A stretch of 64,000 nucleotides of DNA from Pedobacter quisquiliarum (GCF_014642175.1 NZ_BMIL01000003.1:124001-188000); one strand, 5' to 3'. Counted from the first letter of the stretch, positions 1 through 10,726 are shown. A program made the numbers and translations. Notes: a model not told the origin generated them from the letters alone.

Positions 1-2214
1 GAACCAGTTTCTTTGCCAGAAATGTTCCTCCAGCTTGAACTTTATTCTTGTCGGATCACTCCAGTCTGTGCTGTTGGATCTGGTACTGATTTCGAAAGTG
101 TAATTGCCTGGTGATAAAGAGGAGAATTCCAGGCGACGGTTTCGGGTTTCTGTCCAGGTGTCTTCTGGTTTGAGTCTGAACCGGTATAGTAAATCCTGTT
201 TTTGAAAGTCTATCGCGCTAAAGATAAAAGTAATGTTGTTTTTTGATGGGTTCAAAGCCTGGAGGGTGTCGGCAACCTCCAGGTTACTGTTGTTGTTTAA
301 GATGGCGGACACGATGACCTTAGGGGCTTTATTCTTCTTCGTGAAGCCCTTCTTAGGAAAATAGACTAAGCCATTATTTGTTGCAAAGTAGGCTGTTGTT
401 TTGCCGATGTAAAGGTCGTTAACATCGTTCTTTAACAGGGCGTTTGTATATTCAAAACTTTGAATCTCAATTTCCGGCCCGTCTATACAGATGTTGTTAA
501 TACCATTGTTCGTAATAACCCAGAGGTGATTACCATCCACAAAGAGCTTTTTGCAAATGTTGTCGGCAAGGCCATCGTTGACGGTGATCTTCTTGATGAT
601 TTTTCCGTCCTGAATATAGGCAAGTCCGTACCCGTCCGTCGCGATTACAAGCATGCCATTCTCTAATGTGTTAATGTCATTAATGCGTTTTTCGCTGAAG
701 TATGCTCTATCCGCAGCTGTAATAAGGCCAGGCGCTCCGATGGCGTTTAAGCCGTCAATGTTTGAGTACCAGAGTGCACCTTCCTGGTTGAAGTGAACAG
801 CATAAGCCCGGCCAGCATAGAAGTTTTGGCCTTTGCTCAGCTTCAAGGCATGGAACTGAAAGTTTTGTAAGGGATTTTTGATAGAGAAAACGCCTGAGGC
901 AGACGCAATCGCCAGCTCATTCCTAGAACTGAGGCTAAAATTTTTAACGGCGATAACTGAATTGGTGACTTCTTGCAGCAACTCCGGTTTTTGTACGCCA
1001 TAGATGTCGTTAATACGTCCAATACTGAAATCGGTGCTGAAGTACATCGACTGATTTAGGCTATCAATATGCAGCTGCTTAATATTCCCTTTAGCACCGA
1101 TAGTCTCCAGCCTGAGTTCACGAATGGAAACAGCGTTTTTCTCCAGGACGTTTATGACGCCCTTATCCATCCCTAACCATAATCGTCTATGCTTATCTTT
1201 GGAAATACTTTTTATATAATTGCTGGATAGTCCTTCTGCCTGCCCGATTATGTAAGTTCGATTTTCCTCACGGGGGAGCATGTAAATCCCATTTGACGTG
1301 GTGAACCACATGTTATCGGATCTATCCTTAATTACCTGGCTGGTTGGTATGTTGTGCAGGTACTGTTTTGCAGGCGATCCTTTCTGATACACGGTTACGC
1401 CTTCGTTGTTGCTGAGCCATAATTCCGTGGCGCTGGCATGAATGAAGCCAAGCTTAGTGTTGAGCATGGCTTTAGGAATATGGAGCTCAATTGTACTTAT
1501 ACCATTATCAATTGATCTCAAACCGGTTGCATCAAGCAGCAGCAGTTTGCCTCCGGTCTTGATATCTATTGTCTTGTGCGATAGCGTATTAGGGATGTGC
1601 GTTGCAGGATAAAAACTGCCGTTTTTATAGCGCATCACAGCATGCTCGTTTATGATCCAGATGTTCTGCTGTGCATCCTGGTACACTGAGGCATTAATAA
1701 ACTGCATGTTCATATCCCTGGAACTAAAGCGCAAAAGCTTGTCGCCATCGTACATGTACAAGATGTTTTTGTTACTGCCGAACCACAACCTACCCTCATC
1801 GTCTTCAAAAAAGGATATTATGATTTCCGTAATATTCAGCTTTCGAAGTAAGTCGGAATTTGATTTATTAAATATTTTGCCCTTTTTAAAATAGCTTAGC
1901 TTCCCACTGAAACTGAGGAACCAGATCCTGCCCAAACGATCCTCCTTGATCTGTAGAATCTGATTGTCGGGCAAACCATCATCAATACTGAAATTCCGGA
2001 AGTACTTTCCGTCGAATCTACTTACGCCTGCGTCGGTACCTATCCAGATGTAGCCTTGGCTATCCTGAATACTGAAAAAGCAGGTGTTACTGGGTAGTCC
2101 GTCTTTAATGTCGTAATGTTCGATGTAGCTCGTCTGCGCGATGAGCAGCTGCGTTGAAAAGAGCAGGAGTAGAATGGAAGTAAAAAGAATCTTTATTTTA
2201 AGCACCAGGCGCAA
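1..2214 (-). CDS. Two-component regulator propeller sensor protein, C-terminal part outside the window
   Basis: Reading the minus strand from about 2214 gives one open frame to the window edge with no stop. It starts with a hydrophobic signal peptide (LLLLFSTQLLIAQ) and continues with many beta-propeller repeats of the Reg_prop type (motifs such as GYIWIGTDAGVSRFDG, GRIWFLS, RLWLGMDKGVINV). Near the edge it enters a Y_Y_Y-like domain (YRFRLKPEDTWTETRNR, LSPGNYTFEI). Proteins of this build normally end in a transmembrane helix and a LytS-type or HisKA kinase, which would lie left of the window. There is no ATG. TTG at 2214 (one base after the stop of the regulator gene) or GTG at 2205 are the possible starts. 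It is probably the sensor for the response regulator encoded just upstream; the ligand is unknown. Confidence 0.85.
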   Translation of the reverse strand, partial: MRLVLKIKILFTSILLLLFSTQLLIAQTSYIEHYDIKDGLPSNTCFFSIQDSQGYIWIGTDAGVSRFDGKYFRNFSIDDGLPDNQILQIKEDRLGRIWFLSFSGKLSYFKKGKIFNKSNSDLLRKLNITEIIISFFEDDEGRLWFGSNKNILYMYDGDKLLRFSSRDMNMQFINASVYQDAQQNIWIINEHAVMRYKNGSFYPATHIPNTLSHKTIDIKTGGKLLLLDATGLRSIDNGISTIELHIPKAMLNTKLGFIHASATELWLSNNEGVTVYQKGSPAKQYLHNIPTSQVIKDRSDNMWFTTSNGIYMLPREENRTYIIGQAEGLSSNYIKSISKDKHRRLWLGMDKGVINVLEKNAVSIRELRLETIGAKGNIKQLHIDSLNQSMYFSTDFSIGRINDIYGVQKPELLQEVTNSVIAVKNFSLSSRNELAIASASGVFSIKNPLQNFQFHALKLSKGQNFYAGRAYAVHFNQEGALWYSNIDGLNAIGAPGLITAADRAYFSEKRINDINTLENGMLVIATDGYGLAYIQDGKIIKKITVNDGLADNICKKLFVDGNHLWVITNNGINNICIDGPEIEIQSFEYTNALLKNDVNDLYIGKTTAYFATNNGLVYFPKKGFTKKNKAPKVIVSAILNNNSNLEVADTLQALNPSKNNITFIFSAIDFQKQDLLYRFRLKPEDTWTETRNRRLEFSSLSPGNYTFEISTRSNSTDWSDPTRIKFKLEEHFWQRNWF

Positions 2215-2215
2215 T

Positions 2216-2989
2216 TTAGAGCTGTGTATAATTTCTCACCCTTTCCAGGAAGTCGCTTGCCCTTCTTCTGGAAACCGCGATGCGCTGTCCATTTTTTAGG
2301 GTAAGTTCCAGGCCATTCCTGGAATTATATTCCTGAAGGTAGTGTAAATTTACGATGCTGGACTTATGAACCCGTACGAACTCGCCTTCGGGCAGGATTT
2401 CTTCGTACTCTTTCAGCACTTTGGAAACGGTAATCTTCTCATCATCATGTAAATAGAATACAGAGTAGTTGCTGTCTGCTTCAATGTGTACGATTTGACT
2501 CAAATCAATTAGCGTGTATCCCTGGCCGTTCGGTAAACTAATTTTGCGAACATTTTTATGCGCTAAGTCTTGCTTAAAGTTCGAAAGTCTGCTGTTCGCA
2601 ACTGGGTCATGCTGCTGTAGCGAAATGTATTTTACAGCTTTGTCTACCGTTTCTTTAAGTTCATCAATATCAATTGGTTTTAAAAGATAGTCTAGTGCGT
2701 TGGCTTTAATAGCTTTCAGTGCATACTGGTCATATGCAGTTGTGAATACCACATGTGCTTTATGCTGCTCAGCGGCACTAATTAGCTCGAAACCATTCTG
2801 ACCAGGCATTGCGATGTCAAGAAAAATTAAATGTACCTGATCTTTTTGAAGGAGCGTTTTTGCTTCAGCGACTGACTTTGCTATTCCGGTGATATGCACC
2901 ACTTTACAATTTTCCTGAAGCAAAAAATACAGGGAGGATCTTGCAAATTCCTCATCATCAACGATTATGGCATTAATTGTGCTAGTCAT
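2216..2989 (-). CDS. LytTR-family response regulator
   Basis: A 257-residue regulator. The N-terminal receiver domain shows the acidic pocket (D11, D12), the phospho-acceptor Asp58 in FLDIAMPG, the Thr83/Thr84 switch region and Lys104 in LLKPID. The C-terminal LytTR DNA-binding domain runs from about residue 150 (HIEADSNYSVFYL, FVRVHKSSIVN, RIAVSRRRASDFLERV). Proteins of this family bind direct repeats at target promoters. The sensor gene begins one base after its stop, so the two are almost certainly co-transcribed and form a cognate pair. Regulator-first order is common for this class in Bacteroidota. Confidence 0.93.
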   Translation of the reverse strand: MTSTINAIIVDDEEFARSSLYFLLQENCKVVHITGIAKSVAEAKTLLQKDQVHLIFLDIAMPGQNGFELISAAEQHKAHVVFTTAYDQYALKAIKANALDYLLKPIDIDELKETVDKAVKYISLQQHDPVANSRLSNFKQDLAHKNVRKISLPNGQGYTLIDLSQIVHIEADSNYSVFYLHDDEKITVSKVLKEYEEILPEGEFVRVHKSSIVNLHYLQEYNSRNGLELTLKNGQRIAVSRRRASDFLERVRNYTQL

Positions 2990-3130
2990 TCGAATTCGTT
3001 TGTGTTAATATACTAGAAATCAGCTGTGTAGCAGTGTGAAACTACTACACAATTTCTTTCTCAATGCCACGAAAAAGTTCATAAACATTCGTAGTTAATC
3101 TAAATTGCAAATTAATCAATCTACATTCCC

Positions 3131-3862
3131 ATGAAGAATATAATACAAGAAGATCAAGATACTGCTCAGCAAACTGAGCGTATTTCAAGTTCAACCTTGC
3201 CTCGGCGTTCCTTCCTCCAGTTTGCGGGCGCGAGCGCAGTAGGGGTAGCATTAATGGCTGCCGGCTGTAGCAAAGATAAAGATTACGTTGGTCCGACGGA
3301 CCCCATTGTACCTGGAGAAGACAAAGTTAATCTTGGATCGGGTGATACGGGGCTGTTAAATTTTGCGTATGCGCTTGAACAGCTGGAAGCTGCATTCTAT
3401 ACGAAAGTTGTGGAATCTCCATGGTCGGGTATAAATGCGACTGAAAAGGAGTACCTGATCGACATTCAGCTGCATGAAATTGCGCACCGTGAGCTATTGA
3501 GAAATGTTCTGGGTGATGGTAAGATCGGAAATCTGGCCTTCGATTTTAGTAAGGTAAATTTCGCTGACCGTTCATCTGTATTGGAGGCTGCTAAAGAAAT
3601 GGAAGATATCGGTGTAGCGGCATATAACGGTGTAGCACCACTGTTAAAGTCTAAAGACTTCTTAACAGTTGCTGCGAAGATCGTTTCTGTAGAAGCCCGA
3701 CATGCGGCATACATCCGCGAAACGATTAAACCAAACGACTTTACAGCCGGTGTTGTAGGATCTAATGGGCAGGAGCAGCCGCTTAAGCCAGCAGATGTGT
3801 TATCCCGTGTTAAAAAATACATCACTACTGAAATCAACGCTAGTAATTTACCAACAGCTTAA
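3131..3862 (+). CDS. Twin-arginine ferritin-like (Ferritin_2) lipoprotein
   Basis: 243 residues. A twin-arginine signal (R25-R26 in LPRRSFLQFAG) runs into a hydrophobic stretch ending in AAGC, so Cys46 is a probable lipidation site and the folded protein is exported through Tat. The mature part is helical and carries the ferritin-like pattern: ALEQLEAAFYTKVV, DIQLHEIAHRELL, MEDIGVAAYNG and VEARHAAYIR supply Glu and His residues suited to a di-metal site. The next gene, 12 bases downstream, encodes a second Ferritin_2 protein. The role is unknown; oxidative stress or metal handling at the cell envelope is the usual guess for the family. Confidence 0.85.
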   Translation: MKNIIQEDQDTAQQTERISSSTLPRRSFLQFAGASAVGVALMAAGCSKDKDYVGPTDPIVPGEDKVNLGSGDTGLLNFAYALEQLEAAFYTKVVESPWSGINATEKEYLIDIQLHEIAHRELLRNVLGDGKIGNLAFDFSKVNFADRSSVLEAAKEMEDIGVAAYNGVAPLLKSKDFLTVAAKIVSVEARHAAYIRETIKPNDFTAGVVGSNGQEQPLKPADVLSRVKKYITTEINASNLPTA

Positions 3863-3873
3863 ACAGAACGACA

Positions 3874-4716
3874 ATGAATTTTTTAAATATACTTAATGAA
3901 ATCGAAAAGGTTGACGGCGAGATCTATGAACGCATCAGCCCACGCAGAGCCGCAATGAAGGACTTCTTTAGCTTCGGTAAAAAAGTTGCTGCTGCTTCTG
4001 TACCACTTGCTGTGGGAACCATGTTCAAAAAGGCTTACGGACAGACTGCTAGTCCTGCGATTATAAATGCGCTAAACATTGGTCTTGCAATTGAGCACTT
4101 TTCAGCAGCATTCTATACAAGAGGTTTTAGTGAAGCTGCTTTTGGTAGCGGATCAACTGCAGCCGCAGATAAAGCAGCAATTGGAATCATCAGGGATCAT
4201 GAATTGGGCCATGTTAAATTCTTACAGGATACGATCAAAGCTGCAGGTGGTACACCTGTAGGCGTGGGCTCATACGATTATACAGGAAACAAGGAGTTCT
4301 CTGAACCTTTTAAAAACTTCCGTAGTTTTCTTCAGATTGCACAAGGCCTTGAAGATACTGGCTTGCGCGCCACTAAGGGTGTTGCCGGAGATTTATTAGG
4401 CAGTCCATATCTGTCTGCTGCTTTGGGCATGCATGCTGTAGAAGCACGTCACTCGACCAAAATCAGGTTGATGCGCATCAGCAGGGGACAATCAGGAACT
4501 TTACAGCCCTGGATATCTTTAAATGACGAAACAGATGGCCGCTTAGGTCAAGGTGCTTATGCTGGTGAAGAAAACGTACAACAGGCGGGAAATACCATCA
4601 CAGGTATCAATGGTAACTCAGCTGTTGATTCGGCGAGAGCTTCTGAAGCTTTCGATGAACCTATCACTGTAGCTGCACTAAGAACTGTTTTAGGGCAATT
4701 TAAAGTGAACATTTAA
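3874..4716 (+). CDS. Ferritin-like (Ferritin_2) exported protein
   Basis: 280 residues, second of the ferritin-like pair. The N terminus has a weaker Tat-like signal (R24-R25 in ISPRRAAMKDFFSFGKK, then a short hydrophobic run and an AYGQ cleavage-like site), without a lipobox Cys. Ferritin-like helices carry AIEHFSAAFYTRGF, IRDHELGHVKFL, LEDTGLRATKG and VEARHSTKIRL, in the same order as in the preceding protein, so the two are probably old duplicates. An intrinsic terminator lies directly after the stop, closing a two-gene operon. Confidence 0.83.
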   Translation: MNFLNILNEIEKVDGEIYERISPRRAAMKDFFSFGKKVAAASVPLAVGTMFKKAYGQTASPAIINALNIGLAIEHFSAAFYTRGFSEAAFGSGSTAAADKAAIGIIRDHELGHVKFLQDTIKAAGGTPVGVGSYDYTGNKEFSEPFKNFRSFLQIAQGLEDTGLRATKGVAGDLLGSPYLSAALGMHAVEARHSTKIRLMRISRGQSGTLQPWISLNDETDGRLGQGAYAGEENVQQAGNTITGINGNSAVDSARASEAFDEPITVAALRTVLGQFKVNI

Positions 4717-4731
4717 TTTTAGCAAGAAACG

Positions 4732-4766
4732 AAAACGGCGGTCGATTTCTCGGCCGCCGTTTTTTT
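4732..4766 (+). terminator. Intrinsic terminator of the ferritin-like operon
   Basis: Ten-base arms 4732-4741 (AAAACGGCGG) and 4754-4763 pair perfectly and are extended by T-G, C-G, G-C and A-T pairs around a TTTC loop, with a T-run at 4760-4766. The A-rich left flank means it could also act on transcripts of mqnC coming from the other side. Confidence 0.9.
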
Positions 4767-4799
4767 ATATCATTAAGAAAAGGAAGTTTACTTGTTGTC

Positions 4800-5924
4800 C
4801 TAGTAAGTTATTACCTGTTCTTCCATTTCTTTTGGTAGTTCACGATAGTTATATTTCTGACCACGTAGCTGCGGGATAAATCCAGCTTCCATGATGGCTT
4901 CCTGAATACCTTTTGCCGTAAAACGGTGTGGCGCACCCGCTGCGGATACCACATTCTCCTCAATCATAATTGAGCCGAAATCATTGGCACCTGAATGCAG
5001 ACACATCTGCGCTACGGACTTACCTACAGTAAGCCAGCTTGCCTGAATGTTCTTAATGTTCGGCAGCATGATACGACTTAATGCCAGCATCCGAATATAT
5101 TCGTCACCAGACACGTTGTTGCTTATGCCGCGAAGGCGTTTAAGTAACGTGCCATCGTCTTGAAATGGCCATGGTATGAAAGCCAGAAAGCCATTGGCAT
5201 CTGCAGGTTTTTCGGACTGTACCTCTCTAATCCATACCAGATGCTCAAAGCGCTCCTCGATGGTTTCCACATGCCCGAACATCATGGTGGCCGACGTGGT
5301 AATGTCCAGCTGATGCGCTGCCCGCATCACGTCCAACCATTCTTGTCCACCACACTTGCCTTTGGAAATCAACCTGCGGACACGGTCGTTCAGAATTTCT
5401 GCACCTGCACCAGGAAGAGAATCCATGCCTGCCGCCTTCAAGGCGCTCAGCACTTCTGTATGCGTCATGCCTTCGAGCTTCGCCACGTGTGCGATCTCTG
5501 GGGGGCCTAAAGCATGTAGCTTTAGATCCGGATAAAGTTCCTTTAGTTTCTTAAACAAATCGGCATAAAAACCGAGGCCCAGATCCGGATGGTGCCCACC
5601 TTGCAGGAGCAATTGATCACCGCCTAATCTAAAGGTTTCTTCAATCTTTTGCTTGTAGGTTTCGATATCCGTAATGTAGCTATCCTCATGACCGGGGCGT
5701 CTGAAAAAGTTACAGAACTTACAGTTCGCAATGCACACGTTTGTGGTATTTACATTCCGGTCGATTTGCCAGGTGACCTTCCCGCTAGGAACTTGTTTTT
5801 TACGCAGTTCGTTGGCAACATAGGCGAGTTCAGCTGTACCCGCATGATGATATAGAAAGACACCTTCTTCTTGTGATAAGAAGTCAAAATTCAAGGCCCG
5901 TTCCAGTAAATTGGCAGTATTCAT
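4800..5924 (-). CDS. mqnC: Cyclic dehypoxanthinyl futalosine synthase MqnC (radical SAM)
   Basis: 374 residues. The radical SAM cluster is C64-x3-C68-x2-C71 in TTNVCIANCKFCNFF. Downstream motifs fit MqnC of the futalosine route to menaquinone: LLQGGHHPDLG, LHALGPPEIAHVA, GAGAEILNDRVRR, TSATMMFGHVET and FIPWPFQDDGT. The enzyme cyclises dehypoxanthine futalosine. MqnE is the related alternative but matches these motifs less well. It is encoded alone here. The start is fixed because no other Met lies near the N terminus. A consensus -7 box ends only four bases before the ATG (see findings). Confidence 0.9.
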   Translation of the reverse strand: MNTANLLERALNFDFLSQEEGVFLYHHAGTAELAYVANELRKKQVPSGKVTWQIDRNVNTTNVCIANCKFCNFFRRPGHEDSYITDIETYKQKIEETFRLGGDQLLLQGGHHPDLGLGFYADLFKKLKELYPDLKLHALGPPEIAHVAKLEGMTHTEVLSALKAAGMDSLPGAGAEILNDRVRRLISKGKCGGQEWLDVMRAAHQLDITTSATMMFGHVETIEERFEHLVWIREVQSEKPADANGFLAFIPWPFQDDGTLLKRLRGISNNVSGDEYIRMLALSRIMLPNIKNIQASWLTVGKSVAQMCLHSGANDFGSIMIEENVVSAAGAPHRFTAKGIQEAIMEAGFIPQLRGQKYNYRELPKEMEEQVITY

Positions 5925-5928
5925 AGGA

Positions 5929-5936
5929 CAAATATA
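5929..5936 (-). promoter_or_regulatory. -7 promoter box (TATATTTG) of mqnC
   Basis: The minus strand reads TATATTTG at 5936-5929, an exact match to the Bacteroidota -7 consensus TAnnTTTG. Only AGGA-complement bases (5925-5928) separate it from the mqnC ATG at 5924, so transcription should start at or next to the start codon. Confidence 0.6.
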
Positions 5937-5995
5937 CCATTACCTATGAGATTATTATTTCACAAGAATATCACATTTCCCCTGTCGCGAATAGC

Positions 5996-6003
5996 TATAT
6001 TTG
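5996..6003 (+). promoter_or_regulatory. -7 promoter box (TATATTTG) of the M16 peptidase operon
   Basis: Exact TAnnTTTG match 20 bases before the ATG at 6024. It lies downstream of an in-frame ATG at 5946, which argues that 5946 is not the true start. No clear -33 TTG is visible. Confidence 0.6.
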
Positions 6004-6023
6004 CCGGAACTTTTTTATATTTT

Positions 6024-7268
6024 ATGGTAGATTTTAACCGTTTTACATTATCCAATGGCCTTCGGGTTTTGGTTCATGAAGATGATACAACACCAATGGC
6101 CGTGCTAAACATTCTTTATGATGTAGGCGCCAGAGACGAAGAGCCTGGGAAAACCGGGTTCGCCCATTTATTCGAACACCTCATGTTTGGAGGTTCTATT
6201 AATATTCCGAGTTACGATGAGCCCCTGCAAAGGGTAGGTGGAGAAAACAATGCTTTCACCAGTAACGACATCACGAACTATTACATCACCTTACCTGCAA
6301 CAAACCTCGAAACTGCCTTCTGGTTGGAAAGCGACCGGATGCTTAGTCTGGCCTTTTCAGAGAAGAGTCTGGAAACGCAGCGTAATGTAGTATGTGAGGA
6401 GTTTAAACAACGCTACTTGAATCAGCCTTATGGTGACGTATGGTTGAAACTTCGGCCTTTAGCTTACCAGGTTCACCCTTACAAATGGGCAACCATCGGC
6501 CAGGATCTGGCGCAGATTGAACATGCCAGGATGGAGGATGTGAAAGCATTTTTCAATAAACACTACAATCCAAGCAATGCCATTATGGTTGTTGGGGGTA
6601 ATGTGAAAACAGAAGAGGTGCGACAGCTTGCGGAGAAATGGTTTGCACCGATACCTTCAGGTAATAAGTATGTGAGAAACCTTCCCGTAGAGCCTGAACA
6701 AAGCGCTCCAAGGAAGGAAATCGTTTACGCTGATGTGCCTTTAAATGCGATATACATGGCATTTAAAATGCCGGCTCGACGAGATCCTGCTTATCAAACC
6801 TTCGACTTAATGTCGGATGTATTATCGCAAGGGCAGTCATCGCGTTTGTACAACAGCCTCTTAAAGGAACAGCAGCTTTTTAGCGACATACACGCTTACA
6901 TCACCAGTAGCATGGATGAAGGTTTGTTTGTGATTGAAGGCAAGTTGATCGAAGGCGTTACAGTACAGGAAGCAGAAGCGGCAGTTTGGAAGGAACTGGA
7001 ATTCATTAAAACGACGCGGGTTACGGATGAAGAAATCACCAAGGTGAAAAATAAGTCAGAATCCATTATGGTCTTTGCAGAGCTCAGCCTGCTTGACAAA
7101 GCGATGAACCTTGCTTATTATGAACTATTGGGAGATGCAGATTGGCTGAACGCAGAGATTGACAAGTACCTGGCTGTAACGCCGGAGAAGATTCAGGAAG
7201 CGGCACAGGCAACTTTCCATCCAGACAAATGTTCCACATTGTATTATTTGATCAAAAAAGATGCTTAA
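6024..7268 (+). CDS. M16 family zinc metallopeptidase, catalytic subunit
   Basis: 414 residues from the ATG at 6024 (MVDFNRFTLSNG). An upstream in-frame ATG at 5946 would add a hydrophobic 26-residue extension, but a promoter box sits between them. The inverse zincin motif HxxEH is present as H48-L-F-E-H52, and the distal Glu region is RNVVCEEFKQRYLNQPYG. It therefore looks like the active half of a two-subunit M16 peptidase of the mitochondrial processing peptidase or PqqL type. Its stop overlaps the start of the second M16 gene by eight bases, so the two are translated together. Confidence 0.92.
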   Translation: MVDFNRFTLSNGLRVLVHEDDTTPMAVLNILYDVGARDEEPGKTGFAHLFEHLMFGGSINIPSYDEPLQRVGGENNAFTSNDITNYYITLPATNLETAFWLESDRMLSLAFSEKSLETQRNVVCEEFKQRYLNQPYGDVWLKLRPLAYQVHPYKWATIGQDLAQIEHARMEDVKAFFNKHYNPSNAIMVVGGNVKTEEVRQLAEKWFAPIPSGNKYVRNLPVEPEQSAPRKEIVYADVPLNAIYMAFKMPARRDPAYQTFDLMSDVLSQGQSSRLYNSLLKEQQLFSDIHAYITSSMDEGLFVIEGKLIEGVTVQEAEAAVWKELEFIKTTRVTDEEITKVKNKSESIMVFAELSLLDKAMNLAYYELLGDADWLNAEIDKYLAVTPEKIQEAAQATFHPDKCSTLYYLIKKDA

Positions 7269-8538
7269 TAGAACGCTAACACCTGAATTCAGACAGGTTA
7301 ATGATATAAACTTTCTCGCTCCAGTACACCAGCAGTTAGATAACGGTATTCCAGTTTTCACCATTAATGCCGGGCAACAACCACTTGTAAGAATAGAATT
7401 TATTTTTGAAAACGTCAATTTCGATGCAAATAAGCCCCTTCAAGCGATAGCGGTGAACCAGCTGATTAACAATGGTACGCCAACGCTCAGCGCTAAGGAA
7501 ATTGCTGAACAGGTTGACTACTATGGTGCTTTTCTACAAACAGAATATGGCGCGGACCAAAGCAGTGTCCGTGTTTATACGCTAAATAAACATCTTGCGG
7601 CTGTTTTGCCGATTTTGAAATCCATCATCACGGAGAGCATCTTTCCGCAACAGGAGCTTGCCATCTTTGTGCAAAATCAGAAGCAATCGCTTCAGGTGAA
7701 CATGCAAAAGAACGACTACCTTGCCCGTAAGCATTTTGCCAATGAGATATTCGGTGACACAAGCTACGGTTCTGATATCGAGCCATCGCACTATGACGCT
7801 ATCCAACGTCAGGATTTACTTGAATATTTTAAATCGGCTTATAAGCGTGAGAACTGCACGATTTTCGCCGCAGGTAAATTTGACGATGATGCCTTCAAAC
7901 AACTGAATTTGAATTTCGGAGGCAGCTGGGGAGAATCGACACCATCGAAGTTGAATGTTTTCAACTTCAAACTCAATGACAGAAAGCACATTTTTATAGA
8001 TCGTCCGGATGCGGTGCAATCGGCAATTCGCATGGGACGGTTGGCGATTAATCGCAGCCACCCAGACTTTCCGGGATTTCAGGTGCTAAATACCTTACTT
8101 GGTGGTTATTTTGGCTCCAGGCTGATGGCAAACATTCGTGAGGATAAAGGGTATACCTATGGCATCGGTTCCGCTGTCGTTTCTTTACGTGATGCCGGGT
8201 ATTTCTTCATTGCGACTGAGGTTGGTGCAGAAGTTTGTAATGACGCCATCAACGAGATTACGCTTGAAATTGAACTGCTTAAAAACCAGCTTGTGGAAAC
8301 ACAAGAACTCGATCTGGTTCGTAACTATATGTTAGGTGCCATGTTGGGTAGCCTTGAGAATGCCTTTTCTCACGCTGACAAGTTTAAAAATCTATATTTC
8401 TCGAAGCTGGATTACGGTTACTATGATCGTTACATAAACATAGTAAAGACAATAACACCGGATGAAATTATTACCCTGGCAAATAACTATCTAAAATTGG
8501 AACATTTCACCAGTGTAGTTGTTGGTAAACAAATTTAA
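7261..8538 (+). CDS. M16 family peptidase-like protein, non-catalytic subunit
   Basis: 425 residues with the M16 fold but no HxxEH: the corresponding stretch reads NQLINNGTPTLSAKEIAEQ. The C-terminal half keeps the substrate-binding pair region (ANIREDKGYTYGIGSAV). In two-subunit M16 enzymes this is the glycine-loop or substrate-guiding partner. It overlaps the catalytic gene by eight bases, which supports a 1:1 heterodimer. Confidence 0.9.
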   Translation: MLNRTLTPEFRQVNDINFLAPVHQQLDNGIPVFTINAGQQPLVRIEFIFENVNFDANKPLQAIAVNQLINNGTPTLSAKEIAEQVDYYGAFLQTEYGADQSSVRVYTLNKHLAAVLPILKSIITESIFPQQELAIFVQNQKQSLQVNMQKNDYLARKHFANEIFGDTSYGSDIEPSHYDAIQRQDLLEYFKSAYKRENCTIFAAGKFDDDAFKQLNLNFGGSWGESTPSKLNVFNFKLNDRKHIFIDRPDAVQSAIRMGRLAINRSHPDFPGFQVLNTLLGGYFGSRLMANIREDKGYTYGIGSAVVSLRDAGYFFIATEVGAEVCNDAINEITLEIELLKNQLVETQELDLVRNYMLGAMLGSLENAFSHADKFKNLYFSKLDYGYYDRYINIVKTITPDEIITLANNYLKLEHFTSVVVGKQI

Positions 8539-8543
8539 TATAT

Positions 8544-8999
8544 ATGCCGCACTTAGATAAAGATAAACTTGTCTTTACTTTTAATCCAAACCTTGACAAT
8601 ATAGACTGGACGCACATCTGTTCGATGTTCTATAACGTTAACTGGCGCACCCGTGTTGAAGAGGAGATCAAACTTGCTTTTAGTAACAGCAGCATTACGC
8701 TTTTCGTTTACTATGAGGAGCAGATCATTGCCTTCGGGAGAACCATTGATGATGGTCGTTATTACGCTCAACTTGGTGACATTATTGTTGACCCTGCCTA
8801 TCAGGGTTTGGGACTAGGCAAAAGTCTGGTTACTAAAATCAATGAAAAACTTGAAAACTATCACTTTGTGACTTTGACAGCAGCACCTGGCAAGGGCGAC
8901 TTTTACACGAGCCTGGGCTGGAAAAAGCAAACGACTGCATTTATCTGGCCTCAAGGTCCGAAACAATTGCGTCAACATACAGAGCCTGAAACTGAATAA
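8544..8999 (+). CDS. GNAT family N-acetyltransferase
   Basis: 151 residues with a single GNAT domain. The acetyl-CoA pyrophosphate loop is visible as YQGLGLGKSLV after strand DIIVDPA, and the C terminus has GKGDFYTSLGWKKQT. It starts five bases after the M16 pair and is probably their operon partner, though the substrate cannot be told from sequence. The family acetylates amines on small molecules or proteins. Confidence 0.85.
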   Translation: MPHLDKDKLVFTFNPNLDNIDWTHICSMFYNVNWRTRVEEEIKLAFSNSSITLFVYYEEQIIAFGRTIDDGRYYAQLGDIIVDPAYQGLGLGKSLVTKINEKLENYHFVTLTAAPGKGDFYTSLGWKKQTTAFIWPQGPKQLRQHTEPETE

Positions 9000-9042
9000 T
9001 TGTCAGTTTCAGGTTAAAAGACCAGGTATATAGCTTGCGCCC

Positions 9043-10575
<1,533 letters not shown>

Positions 10576-10621
10576 TAACTATACGGTCGCCCACAGGGCC
10601 ACGCTAATATATAAGTATATG

Positions 10622-10659
10622 AAGCCCCAATATGGCAATTGCCACATGGGGCTTTTTTG
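10622..10659 (+). terminator. Intrinsic terminator of guaB
   Basis: AAGCCCCA (10622-10629) pairs with TGGGGCTT (10647-10654). Inside is a second self-complementary stem, TGGCAATTGCCA, and a T-run follows at 10653-10658. Confidence 0.88.
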
Positions 10660-10726
10660 TTTCTGCAAGGAACTTCTTTTCTGAGAAGCTTTCCAATAGC
10701 TATATTCGTTATTAAGTGAAAAATTT

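Noticed and set aside
3001..3060. Short GTGTAG/CTACAC inverted repeat upstream of the response regulator as an operator
   Set aside because: Only six bases per arm with a long spacer; this occurs easily by chance.
5946..6023. Longer N terminus for the catalytic M16 peptidase
   Set aside because: An exact -7 promoter box at 5996-6003 lies inside the extension, and the family sequence begins at the ATG at 6024.
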